From Bacteroidota bacterium (GTDB taxonomy: Bacteria; Bacteroidota; Bacteroidia; NS11-12g; UBA9320), in assembly GCA_024679565.1 (NCBI GenBank), contig JAIBDD010000001.1:1-64000 (forward strand): DNA of 64,000 nucleotides, given 5' to 3'. The notes beneath the pieces are model-generated. The model saw only the letters and a list, made by a program, of their open reading frames with translations, ran no database searches and was not told the DNA's origin. A program made the translations under genes and the position numbers. This document shows, piece after piece, positions 16,795 through 24,830 of the stretch; position 1 is the first letter of the stretch, and each line of letters begins with the position of its first letter.

Positions 16795-18378
16795 ATGAGT
16801 TTAGAAAAAGAAATTCAAAAGCGTAAGACATTTGGTATTATCAGTCACCCTGATGCTGGTAAAACTACACTTACAGAGAAACTCCTTTTGTTTGGAGGTG
16901 CTATTAACGTGGCAGGTGCTGTGAAAAACAATAAAATCACGAAAACGGCTACTTCGGATTTCATGGAAATTGAAAAGCAAAGAGGGATTTCGGTGGCTAC
17001 TTCTGTAATGGCTTTTGACTATAAAGATAAACTCATCAATATCCTGGATACGCCTGGTCACCGCGACTTTGCAGAAGACACGTTTAGAACCCTTACGGCC
17101 GTTGACAGCGTCATTTTGGTTATCGACTGTGTTAAAGGTGTAGAGGCCCAAACACGTCGATTAATGGAAGTATGTCGGATGCGGAATACACCCGTAATCG
17201 TATTTATTAATAAACTTGACCGCGACGGACGCGATCCCTTTGATTTGTTAGACGAGTTGGAAGAAGAGCTGAGTATTTCGGTAAGACCACTTAGCTGGCC
17301 AATTAACATGGGGCGCGATTTTAAAGGGGTGTACCTGTTGCATGATAAGTCATTAAACGTTTTTGAAGCCAGTAAAACCAAAAAAGCGACGGACTACACT
17401 CGAATTGAAGATTTGTCTGATTCGAGGTTAGACGAATTGGTGGGAGAGAAGGACGCTGCCCAATTGAGGGAAGATGTAGAACTGATAGAAGGTGTTTACG
17501 AACCTTTTGATCAGTCTTTATATAAAGAAGGCTTATTGGCTCCAGTGTTTTTCGGATCTGCAGTTAATAATTTTGGCGTTCAAGAGCTTCTCGATACCTT
17601 TATTCAGATTGCACCATCGCCTTTAGCGCGTGAAACAGACGTACGCAAGGTGGAACCCACTGAATCAAAATTTAGCGGGTTTATATTTAAGATCCATGCC
17701 AATTTAGATCCTAAACATCGCGATAGAATTGCCTTCTTACGTGTATGTTCTGGAGAGTTTCAACGGAATAAATTTTACCATCAGGTTCGGTTAGACAAGA
17801 ATATGCGATTTAGCAATCCATACAACTTTTTAGCACAGAGTAAAAATGTAATTGAATCTGCTTATCCTGGGGATGTTATAGGACTTTACGACACAGGAAG
17901 CTTCAAGATAGGCGATACCATGACAGAAGGCGAGAAGATCACCTATAAAGGTATTCCGAGCTTCTCACCAGAGATCTTTAAGGAGGTAATTAATCTTGAC
18001 CCTATGAAGAGTAAACAACTCGAAAAAGGGATTGATCAGCTGACAGACGAGGGTGTAGCGCAATTGTTCCGTCAAAATCCTGGAAACAGAAAGTATATTG
18101 GTGTAGTTGGCGAACTTCAATTTGAAGTGATTCAATACAGGTTAGAACATGAATATTCAGCCAAATGTAGATTCGAAGCTTTGCAATTTCATAAAGCGTG
18201 TTGGATGACTGGCGAGGATGACAAGATTGATGCATTTTGCCAGTACCGTCCTAAAGAAATTGTGGTTGATAAGGATGGAAATCGAGTGTACTTAGCCAGT
18301 TCCCCTTACGTACTCCAGATGGCACGATCAAACAATCCTGATGTCACCTTCCACGAAACGTCAGAATTTAAAGTGTAG
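16795..18378 (+). CDS. prfC: Peptide chain release factor 3
   Basis: A 527-residue translational GTPase that recycles RF1/RF2 from the ribosome. GTPase motifs are G1 [15 protein letters not shown], switch I and G2 around [14 protein letters not shown]3 [12 protein letters not shown] and G4 [10 protein letters not shown]. The following domains have RF3-specific segments ([35 protein letters not shown]). Length equals the family norm. The gene is single, on the plus strand, with a -7-like element 11 bases upstream. Confidence 0.97.
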   Translation: MSLEKEIQKRKTFGIISHPDAGKTTLTEKLLLFGGAINVAGAVKNNKITKTATSDFMEIEKQRGISVATSVMAFDYKDKLINILDTPGHRDFAEDTFRTLTAVDSVILVIDCVKGVEAQTRRLMEVCRMRNTPVIVFINKLDRDGRDPFDLLDELEEELSISVRPLSWPINMGRDFKGVYLLHDKSLNVFEASKTKKATDYTRIEDLSDSRLDELVGEKDAAQLREDVELIEGVYEPFDQSLYKEGLLAPVFFGSAVNNFGVQELLDTFIQIAPSPLARETDVRKVEPTESKFSGFIFKIHANLDPKHRDRIAFLRVCSGEFQRNKFYHQVRLDKNMRFSNPYNFLAQSKNVIESAYPGDVIGLYDTGSFKIGDTMTEGEKITYKGIPSFSPEIFKEVINLDPMKSKQLEKGIDQLTDEGVAQLFRQNPGNRKYIGVVGELQFEVIQYRLEHEYSAKCRFEALQFHKACWMTGEDDKIDAFCQYRPKEIVVDKDGNRVYLASSPYVLQMARSNNPDVTFHETSEFKV

Positions 18379-18408
18379 AAGCATTTATAGTGCAAAGACC
18401 AGAGGTCA

Positions 18409-18984
18409 TTATAAATCTTCCGTAAAGTGTTTTTTGGTTTTGGGTTGATCAAATTTCTCTCGGTTATAACTTTCCGATTGTCCTTTTGTAATTGACAAAG
18501 ACGCCCATTCACCACCTTTCAGTACTTTTCCGATAAAAACCATTTGACCAACGTGATAGCTATAATGGCAAAGCTGTCGATTAACCGCATCAGGGATGGT
18601 GTGACCCATATTGCGTATATACACCAATTGGCCAAAGTTATCGTGGGTGATAGAGTCAATCGCTTCAAACAGGCATTTCCAACCTTTTTCCCATGTAGCC
18701 ATCAAACCTTCTCGGGTTGAAATTGATTCAAGCTCAAATTCTGAGTCACGGTTTCGCCACTCTTTTTCGCCATCGGTGGTCCAAAAGTCAGTCCATCGCG
18801 ACAATTGGTTCCCTGCAATATGTTTTGCGATGATAGCTACAGAGTTGCTGTCTGTATTCAGTTCTTCAAACAGTTGACCATCTGATAATTGAGCCATCGT
18901 TCTATCTCCAAGCTGTTTGTAGTAATTAAACTGACGTATAATACTGTTCAAATAGTCTTTTACGTAATCTTCATTTTTACTCAT
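18409..18984 (-). CDS. DinB-like protein (DUF1572 family)
   Basis: A 191-residue four-helix DinB-type protein. The histidines expected to form a metal site are in IAKHIAGNQLSRW and in the last helix, RQLCHYSYHVGQMVFIGK. The family motif GHTIPDAVNRQLCHYSYH supports the DUF1572 group. DinB-fold proteins include thiol transferases, but this group's substrate is not known. I chose ATG 18984, which overlaps the stop of the upstream nnr gene (ATGAGTAA). An ATG at 19008 would extend into that gene. The two genes are likely translated from one mRNA. Confidence 0.85.
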   Translation of the reverse strand: MSKNEDYVKDYLNSIIRQFNYYKQLGDRTMAQLSDGQLFEELNTDSNSVAIIAKHIAGNQLSRWTDFWTTDGEKEWRNRDSEFELESISTREGLMATWEKGWKCLFEAIDSITHDNFGQLVYIRNMGHTIPDAVNRQLCHYSYHVGQMVFIGKVLKGGEWASLSITKGQSESYNREKFDQPKTKKHFTEDL

Positions 18985-20473
18985 TGTGTGATAGTGATTT
19001 AAAGGCATTGCCCATGTGACGAATAATATCAGAGGCTAATAGTGCATCGTGCCCCATCTCTGCACTGGCTAAGTCTCCAGCTAGTCCGTGCACGTACACA
19101 CCAACAATTGCTGCATGACTACTGGAATAGCCTTGTGTAAGCAATCCTGTAATTATTCCTGTTAATACATCTCCAGAACCGCCTGTTGCCATTCCTGGGT
19201 TTCCTGTTGAGTTAAAATAAATGGTGTTAACTGAATCAACTATTGCTGTGTGGGCTCCTTTAATGACAACCAAAACGTCATTATTCTTACAAAACAATTT
19301 AACCCGTGCGAACTTGTCCATATCATTTTTCCATGGACCTATAAGTCTTTCTAGTTCTTTGGGATGAGGTGTAAGTATGCTACCGTCTGGAATATATCTT
19401 ATCCATACTTTGTTATTGGCCAATATATTAATGGCATCTGCGTCAATCACCATAGGGGTTGACGTGTCTCTTAGTAGGTATTGAAGGAACCTTTCAGTTT
19501 CTGGATGCTGTCCAATCCCGGGGCCAACACCAACAGTTCTGCCTTCCACATGAACTGCGTCTGTTAATATGTTTGCTTCTGCACTTGTTAGCACCATGGC
19601 TTCTGGAATAGAAGTTTGCAATATTTGCTCGCCTTTTTTTGGGACGTAAGCTGTTACCAATCCTGCACCTGCTCTGGCGCATGCTTGAACTGTGAGAACA
19701 GCAGCACCCATTTTACCTGAAGAACCGACTGCTAACAAAGCATGGCCAAAGTCACCTTTGTGTGCATACTTAGTACGAGGAAGATACAACGGCCTTACAT
19801 ATTCGTGATCAATGTAAATATTGTCGGTGGGTTGTTGCTTGATATACGATTCGTCTAATCCGATGGGGACCAAACAAAAATCACCTACGTATTCCTGGTT
19901 TTCAGGTAGGAGTAAGGATAGTTTTGGCAACTGTAATGACAAGCACATATTCGCTTTAACAATTGACCCAGCATTACTACTGTTATCCTCCACAAACAAC
20001 CCTGAGGGCATGTCGATAGAAAGAATCGGAGCCTGGCTTGAATTCATCTTGTTGATCACTTCTGCTGCAATTCCCTCCGTTTTTCTATTCAGCCCTATAC
20101 CAAATAAGCAGTCAATTAGAAGTGTATAAACGTTAAAACCGAAATCAAGATCCGTTGAAGATATATGGTGTACTTGGGGCACCCTTTTTAAGTTTTCTAT
20201 GAATTCAGTGGATTTTGAGTTCCCCGTGTCGACAACGAAAGTGTCTACAGCATAACCCGATTCAAGGAGTAAACGTGCAATAACCAACCCGTCTCCACCA
20301 TTGTTGCCAGTGCCACAAATGACAGCAATTTGTTCACTCGTGCTGAATTTATGTTTAATCCATGAACTGCATGATTCTCCAGCCCTTTCCATCAAATTTA
20401 ATGAAGAAATGGGTTCGGATTGAATGGTGTAAGCATCTACCTTCTTTAACTGAGATGGATTTAATATTTTCAT
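18977..20473 (-). CDS. nnr: Bifunctional NAD(P)HX epimerase / ADP-dependent dehydratase
   Basis: A 498-residue two-domain enzyme repairing hydrated NADH and NADPH. The N-terminal epimerase (NnrE-like, 1-215) shows CGTGNNGGDGLVIARLL and LIDCLFGIGLNR. The C-terminal dehydratase (NnrD-like) starts near RTKYAHKGDFGHALLAVGS and shows VGPGIGQ, LTPHPKELERLIG and the nucleotide site GNPGMATGGSGDVLTGIITG. Length and order match the fused bacterial enzyme. The gene lies downstream of a terminator at 20504-20533 and so should have its own promoter; it overlaps the DinB-like gene at its 3' end. Confidence 0.96.
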   Translation of the reverse strand: MKILNPSQLKKVDAYTIQSEPISSLNLMERAGESCSSWIKHKFSTSEQIAVICGTGNNGGDGLVIARLLLESGYAVDTFVVDTGNSKSTEFIENLKRVPQVHHISSTDLDFGFNVYTLLIDCLFGIGLNRKTEGIAAEVINKMNSSQAPILSIDMPSGLFVEDNSSNAGSIVKANMCLSLQLPKLSLLLPENQEYVGDFCLVPIGLDESYIKQQPTDNIYIDHEYVRPLYLPRTKYAHKGDFGHALLAVGSSGKMGAAVLTVQACARAGAGLVTAYVPKKGEQILQTSIPEAMVLTSAEANILTDAVHVEGRTVGVGPGIGQHPETERFLQYLLRDTSTPMVIDADAINILANNKVWIRYIPDGSILTPHPKELERLIGPWKNDMDKFARVKLFCKNNDVLVVIKGAHTAIVDSVNTIYFNSTGNPGMATGGSGDVLTGIITGLLTQGYSSSHAAIVGVYVHGLAGDLASAEMGHDALLASDIIRHMGNAFKSLSHNE

Positions 20474-20503
20474 GAGTGCGTTCGGAAGTTAAGAATAATG
20501 CAC

Positions 20504-20533
20504 AAAAAAAGGGCTATGAAAACATAGCCCTTT
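20504..20533 (-). terminator. Intrinsic terminator of the MBL-rhodanese gene
   Basis: An 11-base perfect stem (AAAGGGCTATG / CATAGCCCTTT) with a 4-base loop. On the minus strand it is followed by seven T residues. It ends the 20551-21963 transcript before nnr. Confidence 0.88.
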
Positions 20534-20550
20534 CGTATACCTATTTGTTT

Positions 20551-21963
20551 TTATTTTAGTGTTGTAGGGCAAACATAGTCCGTCCTTTTTACGTCGGTTT
20601 CTTTAATGGCCGCATATCCGCCAGCAACATCAATTACGTTGTGAAAACCACGTGATTTGAGAATTGATGCAGCAATAACAGATCGGTAACCCCCAGCACA
20701 ATGCACATAAAATGCGTCGTCTTTAGGAAACGCTGCTAGATGGTCATTGATGAATTCAAGAGAGGTGTGTTTTGCCCCATCCACATGTTCTGCCGCATAC
20801 TCTCCATCTTTTCGAACATCGAAAATAGAATTGTCGTTCTCTTTAATGTCATTGGCAAACGTTTCGGCAGGTATCGACTTTAGCGTGTCTATCTCACGAC
20901 CTGATGCACGCCATGCCTCAATACCACCTTGTAAAAATCCAATCGTGTTGTCAAATCCAACCCGACTTAGTCGTGTAATGGCTTCTTCTATCTTGTCGTT
21001 ATCAATAACCAGTAATAGTGGTTGGTTTACATCCTTAATCATCGCACCTACCCATGGAGCAAAGTTTCCATTCAATCCAATGAAAATATTTCTTGGGATA
21101 AACCCATTGACGAAATCAGTTTGATTTCTCACGTCAATTATTAATGCCTCTGTTTCATTGGCAGCTGCCTCAAACGCTTCAGGAGTCATCGGATTGTTTC
21201 CTTTAGAAAGAACCTTGTCGATAGATACATATCCTTTTTTGTTCATCGCAACGTTTAAAGGGAAATACGCCGGTGGAGGGGCCAAACCATCGGTTACCTC
21301 TTTAACAAACTCTTCTTTGGTCATATCCGCACGCAATGCATAGTTCATTTGCTTTTGGTTGCCAAGTGTATCTACGGTTTCTTGCATCATGTTTTTACCA
21401 CAAGCCGAACCTGCACCATGGCCAGGATAAACAATAAGTTCATCTGCTAAAGGCATAATTTTGTTTCGCAGACTGTCGAATAATATGCCTGCTAGTTCTT
21501 CCTGGGTCATACTTGCCGCTTTTTGAGCTAGGTCGGGCCGCCCAACATCGCCTAAGAATAATGTATCTCCAGAAAAGATACAGTGATCCTTACCAGCTTC
21601 GTCTCGCAACAGGTAGGTAGTGCTTTCCATTGTATGACCTGGTGTATGCAGTGCAATGATTTGAACATCGCCTATTTGAAAGATTTGACCATCGGTAGCC
21701 ACAATCGATTCAAAATCGGGTTGGGCTGTAGGACCATAAACGATTTTAGCTCCTGTCTTTTCTGCAAGCGTAACATGTCCACTTACAAAATCCGCATGGA
21801 AATGTGTTTCAAAAATGTACTTAATCTGTGCATTGTTTTTGTTTGCTGCACGTATATAGTCATCCACCTCTCGAAGCGGATCGATAATCGCAACTTCGCC
21901 GTTAGACTCAATATAATAGGCTCCTTGAGCCAAACATCCGGTGTAAATTTGTTCTACTTTCAT
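20551..21963 (-). CDS. MBL-fold hydrolase with two rhodanese domains (persulfide dioxygenase-like)
   Basis: A 470-residue protein. The metallo-beta-lactamase domain (1-240) has the THFHADFVSGH metal motif, HTPGHTMES, FSGDTLF and YPGHGAGSACGK, resembling ETHE1-type persulfide dioxygenases. Two rhodanese domains follow. The first (about 270-360) lacks an active-site cysteine, its loop reading LVIDNDKIEEA. The second (about 375-465) has the catalytic cysteine in YVHCAGGYRS. It probably handles glutathione- or other low-molecular-weight persulfides. I chose ATG 21963 because a perfect -7 element lies at 21982-21989, over the alternative ATG 21984. It is divergent from a transsulfuration enzyme. 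Confidence 0.9.
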   Translation of the reverse strand: MKVEQIYTGCLAQGAYYIESNGEVAIIDPLREVDDYIRAANKNNAQIKYIFETHFHADFVSGHVTLAEKTGAKIVYGPTAQPDFESIVATDGQIFQIGDVQIIALHTPGHTMESTTYLLRDEAGKDHCIFSGDTLFLGDVGRPDLAQKAASMTQEELAGILFDSLRNKIMPLADELIVYPGHGAGSACGKNMMQETVDTLGNQKQMNYALRADMTKEEFVKEVTDGLAPPPAYFPLNVAMNKKGYVSIDKVLSKGNNPMTPEAFEAAANETEALIIDVRNQTDFVNGFIPRNIFIGLNGNFAPWVGAMIKDVNQPLLLVIDNDKIEEAITRLSRVGFDNTIGFLQGGIEAWRASGREIDTLKSIPAETFANDIKENDNSIFDVRKDGEYAAEHVDGAKHTSLEFINDHLAAFPKDDAFYVHCAGGYRSVIAASILKSRGFHNVIDVAGGYAAIKETDVKRTDYVCPTTLK

Positions 21964-21981
21964 AGTACTTATTGTGTACTT

Positions 21982-21989
21982 CAAAGGTA
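21982..21989 (-). promoter_or_regulatory. -7 promoter element (TAnnTTTG) for the MBL-rhodanese gene
   Basis: The minus strand reads TACCTTTG, a perfect match, 18 bases before the ATG at 21963. It overlaps the alternative upstream ATG and so decides the start. Confidence 0.6.
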
Positions 21990-22052
21990 CAAAATTGGCT
22001 GGTGCTATGTGATATGAAATTTCGCATTTTGAATTCTAATATTTGATAGGTT

Positions 22053-22126
22053 TATAAGCGTTGCTTATACAATCTAAATAACAATTGAGTTACTCGATGA
22101 TAAAACCGTTAAATGTGCTTAAGCAC
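22053..22126. promoter_or_regulatory. Two dyad-symmetric elements in the divergent sulfur-gene promoter region
   Basis: The first dyad is TATAAGC-GTT-GCTTATA at 22053-22069. The second is the perfect 12-base palindrome GTGCTTAAGCAC at 22115-22126, ending 14 bases upstream of the -7 box at 22141. Both share AAGC/GCTT halves. They may be operators for a regulator of the MBL-rhodanese and transsulfuration genes; no protein can be named. Confidence 0.4.
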
Positions 22127-22140
22127 TTCGATGTATAAAT

Positions 22141-22148
22141 TATATTTG
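22141..22148 (+). promoter_or_regulatory. -7 promoter element (TAnnTTTG) for the transsulfuration gene
   Basis: TATATTTG, a perfect match to the -7 consensus, 17 bases before the ATG at 22166. Confidence 0.6.
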
Positions 22149-22165
22149 CTCTACTTTCTATCAAT

Positions 22166-23305
22166 ATGAAATTTAACACAAAAACAATTCACGCAGGTGT
22201 GTTTCCGGACCCTACTACGGGCGCCATTATGACACCAATATATCAAACATCAACCTATGCGCAATCTTCGCCAGGAGAGCACAAAGGATTTGAGTATAGC
22301 CGTACACACAATCCAACACGTTCTCAATTACAAGACAATCTAGCTGCTTTAGAAAATGCGAAGCACGGATTGTGTTTCGCGAGCGGTATGGCTGCTATTG
22401 ATGCGGTAGTTAAGTTATTATCACCTGGAGATGAGGTTATTTCGACCAATGATCTTTACGGTGGTTCTTATAGAATCTTCACTCAAATATTTGCGTCGTA
22501 TGGAATCAAGTTCCATTTCGTAGATATGGGAGACCTAGACGCTATTAGCGCCTTAGTGAACGACAATACAAAGTTGTTTTGGGTAGAAACCCCAACAAAT
22601 CCATTGTTGAAGATTATTGACATTAAGGCGGTTAGTATCATAGCAAAGCAAGCCAATGCGTTGTTGTGTGTTGATAACACATTTGCTTCCCCTTACCTTC
22701 AAACACCAATGGACTTAGGAGCAGACATCGTTATGCATTCCGTAACCAAGTTTATTAATGGCCACTCAGATGTTGTAATGGGTGCATTGGTATGTAATAG
22801 TGATGATTTGCTAGACAGATTATCATTTATTCAAAACAGTTGTGGTGGAACGCCAGGTCCTCAGGATAGTTTTTTAGTTCTACGTGGAATTAAGACGCTT
22901 CATTTACGCATGCAACGTCATTGCGATAATGGTCGTGAAGTGGCCCAGTTTTTAGCCGACCATCCTAAGGTGTCTAAAGTGTATTGGCCAGGGTTTACAT
23001 CTCACCCAAACCACGACGTAGCTAAAGCACAAATGAATGACTTTGGCGGTATGATGTCGTTTACACTTTCTGGAGACAGCATTGAAGAAGCACAGGCTGT
23101 TATAAGCAAAACAAAACTTTTCACACTTGCAGAATCATTGGGTGGGGTAGAATCACTCTGCGGACACCCGGCAAGTATGACGCATGCATCAATACCAAAA
23201 GAGGAACGTGAAAAGGCGGGATTAAAAGACTCACTGATCCGTTTAAGTGTTGGAATTGAAGATATTGAAGACTTAATCGAAGACTTGAGACAAGCCATAG
23301 GCTAA
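22166..23305 (+). CDS. Cystathionine gamma-synthase/lyase family PLP enzyme
   Basis: A 379-residue Cys/Met-metabolism PLP enzyme. Motifs are YSRTHNPTRSQLQ, ENAKHGLCFASGMAAID (phosphate binding), VDNTFASPYLQTP and the PLP lysine K195 in HSVTKFINGHSDVVMG. The C-terminal SLGGVESLCGHPASMTH completes the fold. Synthase and lyase forms cannot be separated by eye; with the CBS-domain beta-synthase at 5227-6591, cystathionine gamma-lyase activity would complete reverse transsulfuration. It leads a three-gene group: the PrsW-like gene starts in its stop codon (TAATG). Confidence 0.93.
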   Translation: MKFNTKTIHAGVFPDPTTGAIMTPIYQTSTYAQSSPGEHKGFEYSRTHNPTRSQLQDNLAALENAKHGLCFASGMAAIDAVVKLLSPGDEVISTNDLYGGSYRIFTQIFASYGIKFHFVDMGDLDAISALVNDNTKLFWVETPTNPLLKIIDIKAVSIIAKQANALLCVDNTFASPYLQTPMDLGADIVMHSVTKFINGHSDVVMGALVCNSDDLLDRLSFIQNSCGGTPGPQDSFLVLRGIKTLHLRMQRHCDNGREVAQFLADHPKVSKVYWPGFTSHPNHDVAKAQMNDFGGMMSFTLSGDSIEEAQAVISKTKLFTLAESLGGVESLCGHPASMTHASIPKEEREKAGLKDSLIRLSVGIEDIEDLIEDLRQAIG

Positions 23306-24009
23306 TGAAGTTGTTAGCGCTTGCAATAGCACCTGGTCTGGCCATTATGATTTATATCTTTTGGAAAGACAAGTATGATCGTGAACCAAAGAAATTACTG
23401 ATTTGGGCGTTTATTTTAGGAGTGTTAAGCATTATACCAGCTGTAATCCTCGAATCAATGGTTACACGAACTGGCATGGTATATACCGACAGTATTTTAA
23501 AAACAGGGGTGTATGCTTTTGCCGGAATAGCCTTAATTGAAGAAGCTGTAAAATTCTTTGTTGTATTTCGATTTTTGTATCCAAAAAAGGATTTTAACGA
23601 ACCCTTCGATGGAATCACCTATAGTGTTATGGTTTCGATGGGGTTTGCAACTTTAGAAAACATTGCCTACACCGTAGATTATGGAATGGCAACAGGAGTA
23701 TTACGCATGTTTACTGCTGTACCAGCACATGCGGCATTTGGTGTAATTATGGGGTACTATCTTGGGCTGGCGAAGTTTAACACCGAAAAATCCAATACGT
23801 ATTTGGCTTATGCACTGTTTATTCCTGCCATACTGCATGCAGCATACGACTTCTCCCTCTTATTAGACGACAATCTACTTGGGTGGTTAAAAAGTTACAA
23901 AATCTTAGGGGCATTAATTACCCTGGTTATAGCCATACTGCTATCCAGAAGGGCAATAAAGATCCATCAATACAATTCTCCGTTTAACGACAGACACAAG
24001 TCAGATTGA
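23305..24009 (+). CDS. PrsW family intramembrane glutamic-type protease
   Basis: A 234-residue polytopic membrane protein with about seven hydrophobic segments. The catalytic pair E79-E80 is in GIALIEEAVKFF. Further family motifs are FDGITYSVMVSMGFATLEN and the conserved histidine in VPAHAAFGVIMGYYLG. PrsW-type proteases cleave anti-sigma factors in Firmicutes; targets in Bacteroidota are not known. The gene overlaps the upstream transsulfuration gene by one base and the downstream TIGR02757 gene by four. Confidence 0.88.
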   Translation: MKLLALAIAPGLAIMIYIFWKDKYDREPKKLLIWAFILGVLSIIPAVILESMVTRTGMVYTDSILKTGVYAFAGIALIEEAVKFFVVFRFLYPKKDFNEPFDGITYSVMVSMGFATLENIAYTVDYGMATGVLRMFTAVPAHAAFGVIMGYYLGLAKFNTEKSNTYLAYALFIPAILHAAYDFSLLLDDNLLGWLKSYKILGALITLVIAILLSRRAIKIHQYNSPFNDRHKSD

Positions 24010-24782
24010 ACAAAAGTGAATTAAAGGCATTTTTGGAATTGTGGTATCACAAAACCAATCAATCCGTATTTATTGCACACGATCCGATTTCGATTCCTCA
24101 TCGCTTTTCGAAATTACAAGACATTGAAATTGCTGGGTTTTTTGCTTCGATCATGGCTTGGGGCAATCGAAAAACCATAGTTAGCAAGTGTACCGCGCTT
24201 TTGCGGTTTATGGACGACAGCCCGCATGACTTTATCCTACATGCTGCTGAAACGGATTTGAAGAGGTTTGAAGGGTTTGTTCATCGCACGCTCAACGATA
24301 CAGATGTGCTCTATATTTTAGCGTTTTTAAGACATTGGTATACACATAACCCCTCACTTGAAACGGCTTTTTCATCAGCCTTAAAACCAACGGACCAAAA
24401 TGTAGGTCCTGGGCTAGTTGGGTTTAACAATCTTGTTTTTAGCATAGAACCGGTTTCTGAGCGAACCAGAAAACATATAGCAAGCCCACTTCGGAAGTCG
24501 GCCTGTAAGCGTTTAAATATGTATTTACGGTGGATGGTTCGTAACGATGAGAGTGGTGTTGACTTTGGACTGTGGAACACCATTAAACCTGCGCAGCTCG
24601 TTTGTCCGTTAGACGTCCATGTGCAACGCGTTGCAACTAAGTTGGGTCTGATACAACGAAAACAGTCTGATTGGCTAGCTGCAGTATCTTTAACTGAAAG
24701 CCTTAAAGAATTTGACGCACACGATCCGGTAAAATATGATTATGCCTTGTTTGGGCTGGGAATTTCCGGATTTGCGAAATAA
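24006..24782 (+). CDS. TIGR02757 family (DUF2400) protein
   Basis: A 258-residue protein. Conserved parts are HDPISIPHRFSKLQDIEIAGFF, SIMAWGNRKTIVSKC, then KRLNMYLRWMVRNDESGVDFG and VCPLDVHVQRVATKLG. The all-helical fold with a closing DVHVQR motif resembles the HhH-GPD DNA-glycosylase superfamily, but activity is unproven. The start is TTG 24006 overlapping the previous TGA (TTGA), the same overlap seen at miaA; no better start lies downstream before the conserved region. The gene is closed by a bidirectional terminator. Confidence 0.88.
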   Translation: MNKSELKAFLELWYHKTNQSVFIAHDPISIPHRFSKLQDIEIAGFFASIMAWGNRKTIVSKCTALLRFMDDSPHDFILHAAETDLKRFEGFVHRTLNDTDVLYILAFLRHWYTHNPSLETAFSSALKPTDQNVGPGLVGFNNLVFSIEPVSERTRKHIASPLRKSACKRLNMYLRWMVRNDESGVDFGLWNTIKPAQLVCPLDVHVQRVATKLGLIQRKQSDWLAAVSLTESLKEFDAHDPVKYDYALFGLGISGFAK

Positions 24783-24783
24783 A

Positions 24784-24813
24784 AAAAGGGTCAACCATTT
24801 GGTTGACCCTTTT
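24784..24813. terminator. Bidirectional intrinsic terminator
   Basis: A 13-base perfect stem AAAAGGGTCAACC / GGTTGACCCTTTT with loop ATTT, between convergent genes. A-rich and T-rich flanks allow use in both directions. Confidence 0.9.
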
Positions 24814-24830
24814 GTATAGTATGATTCTTT

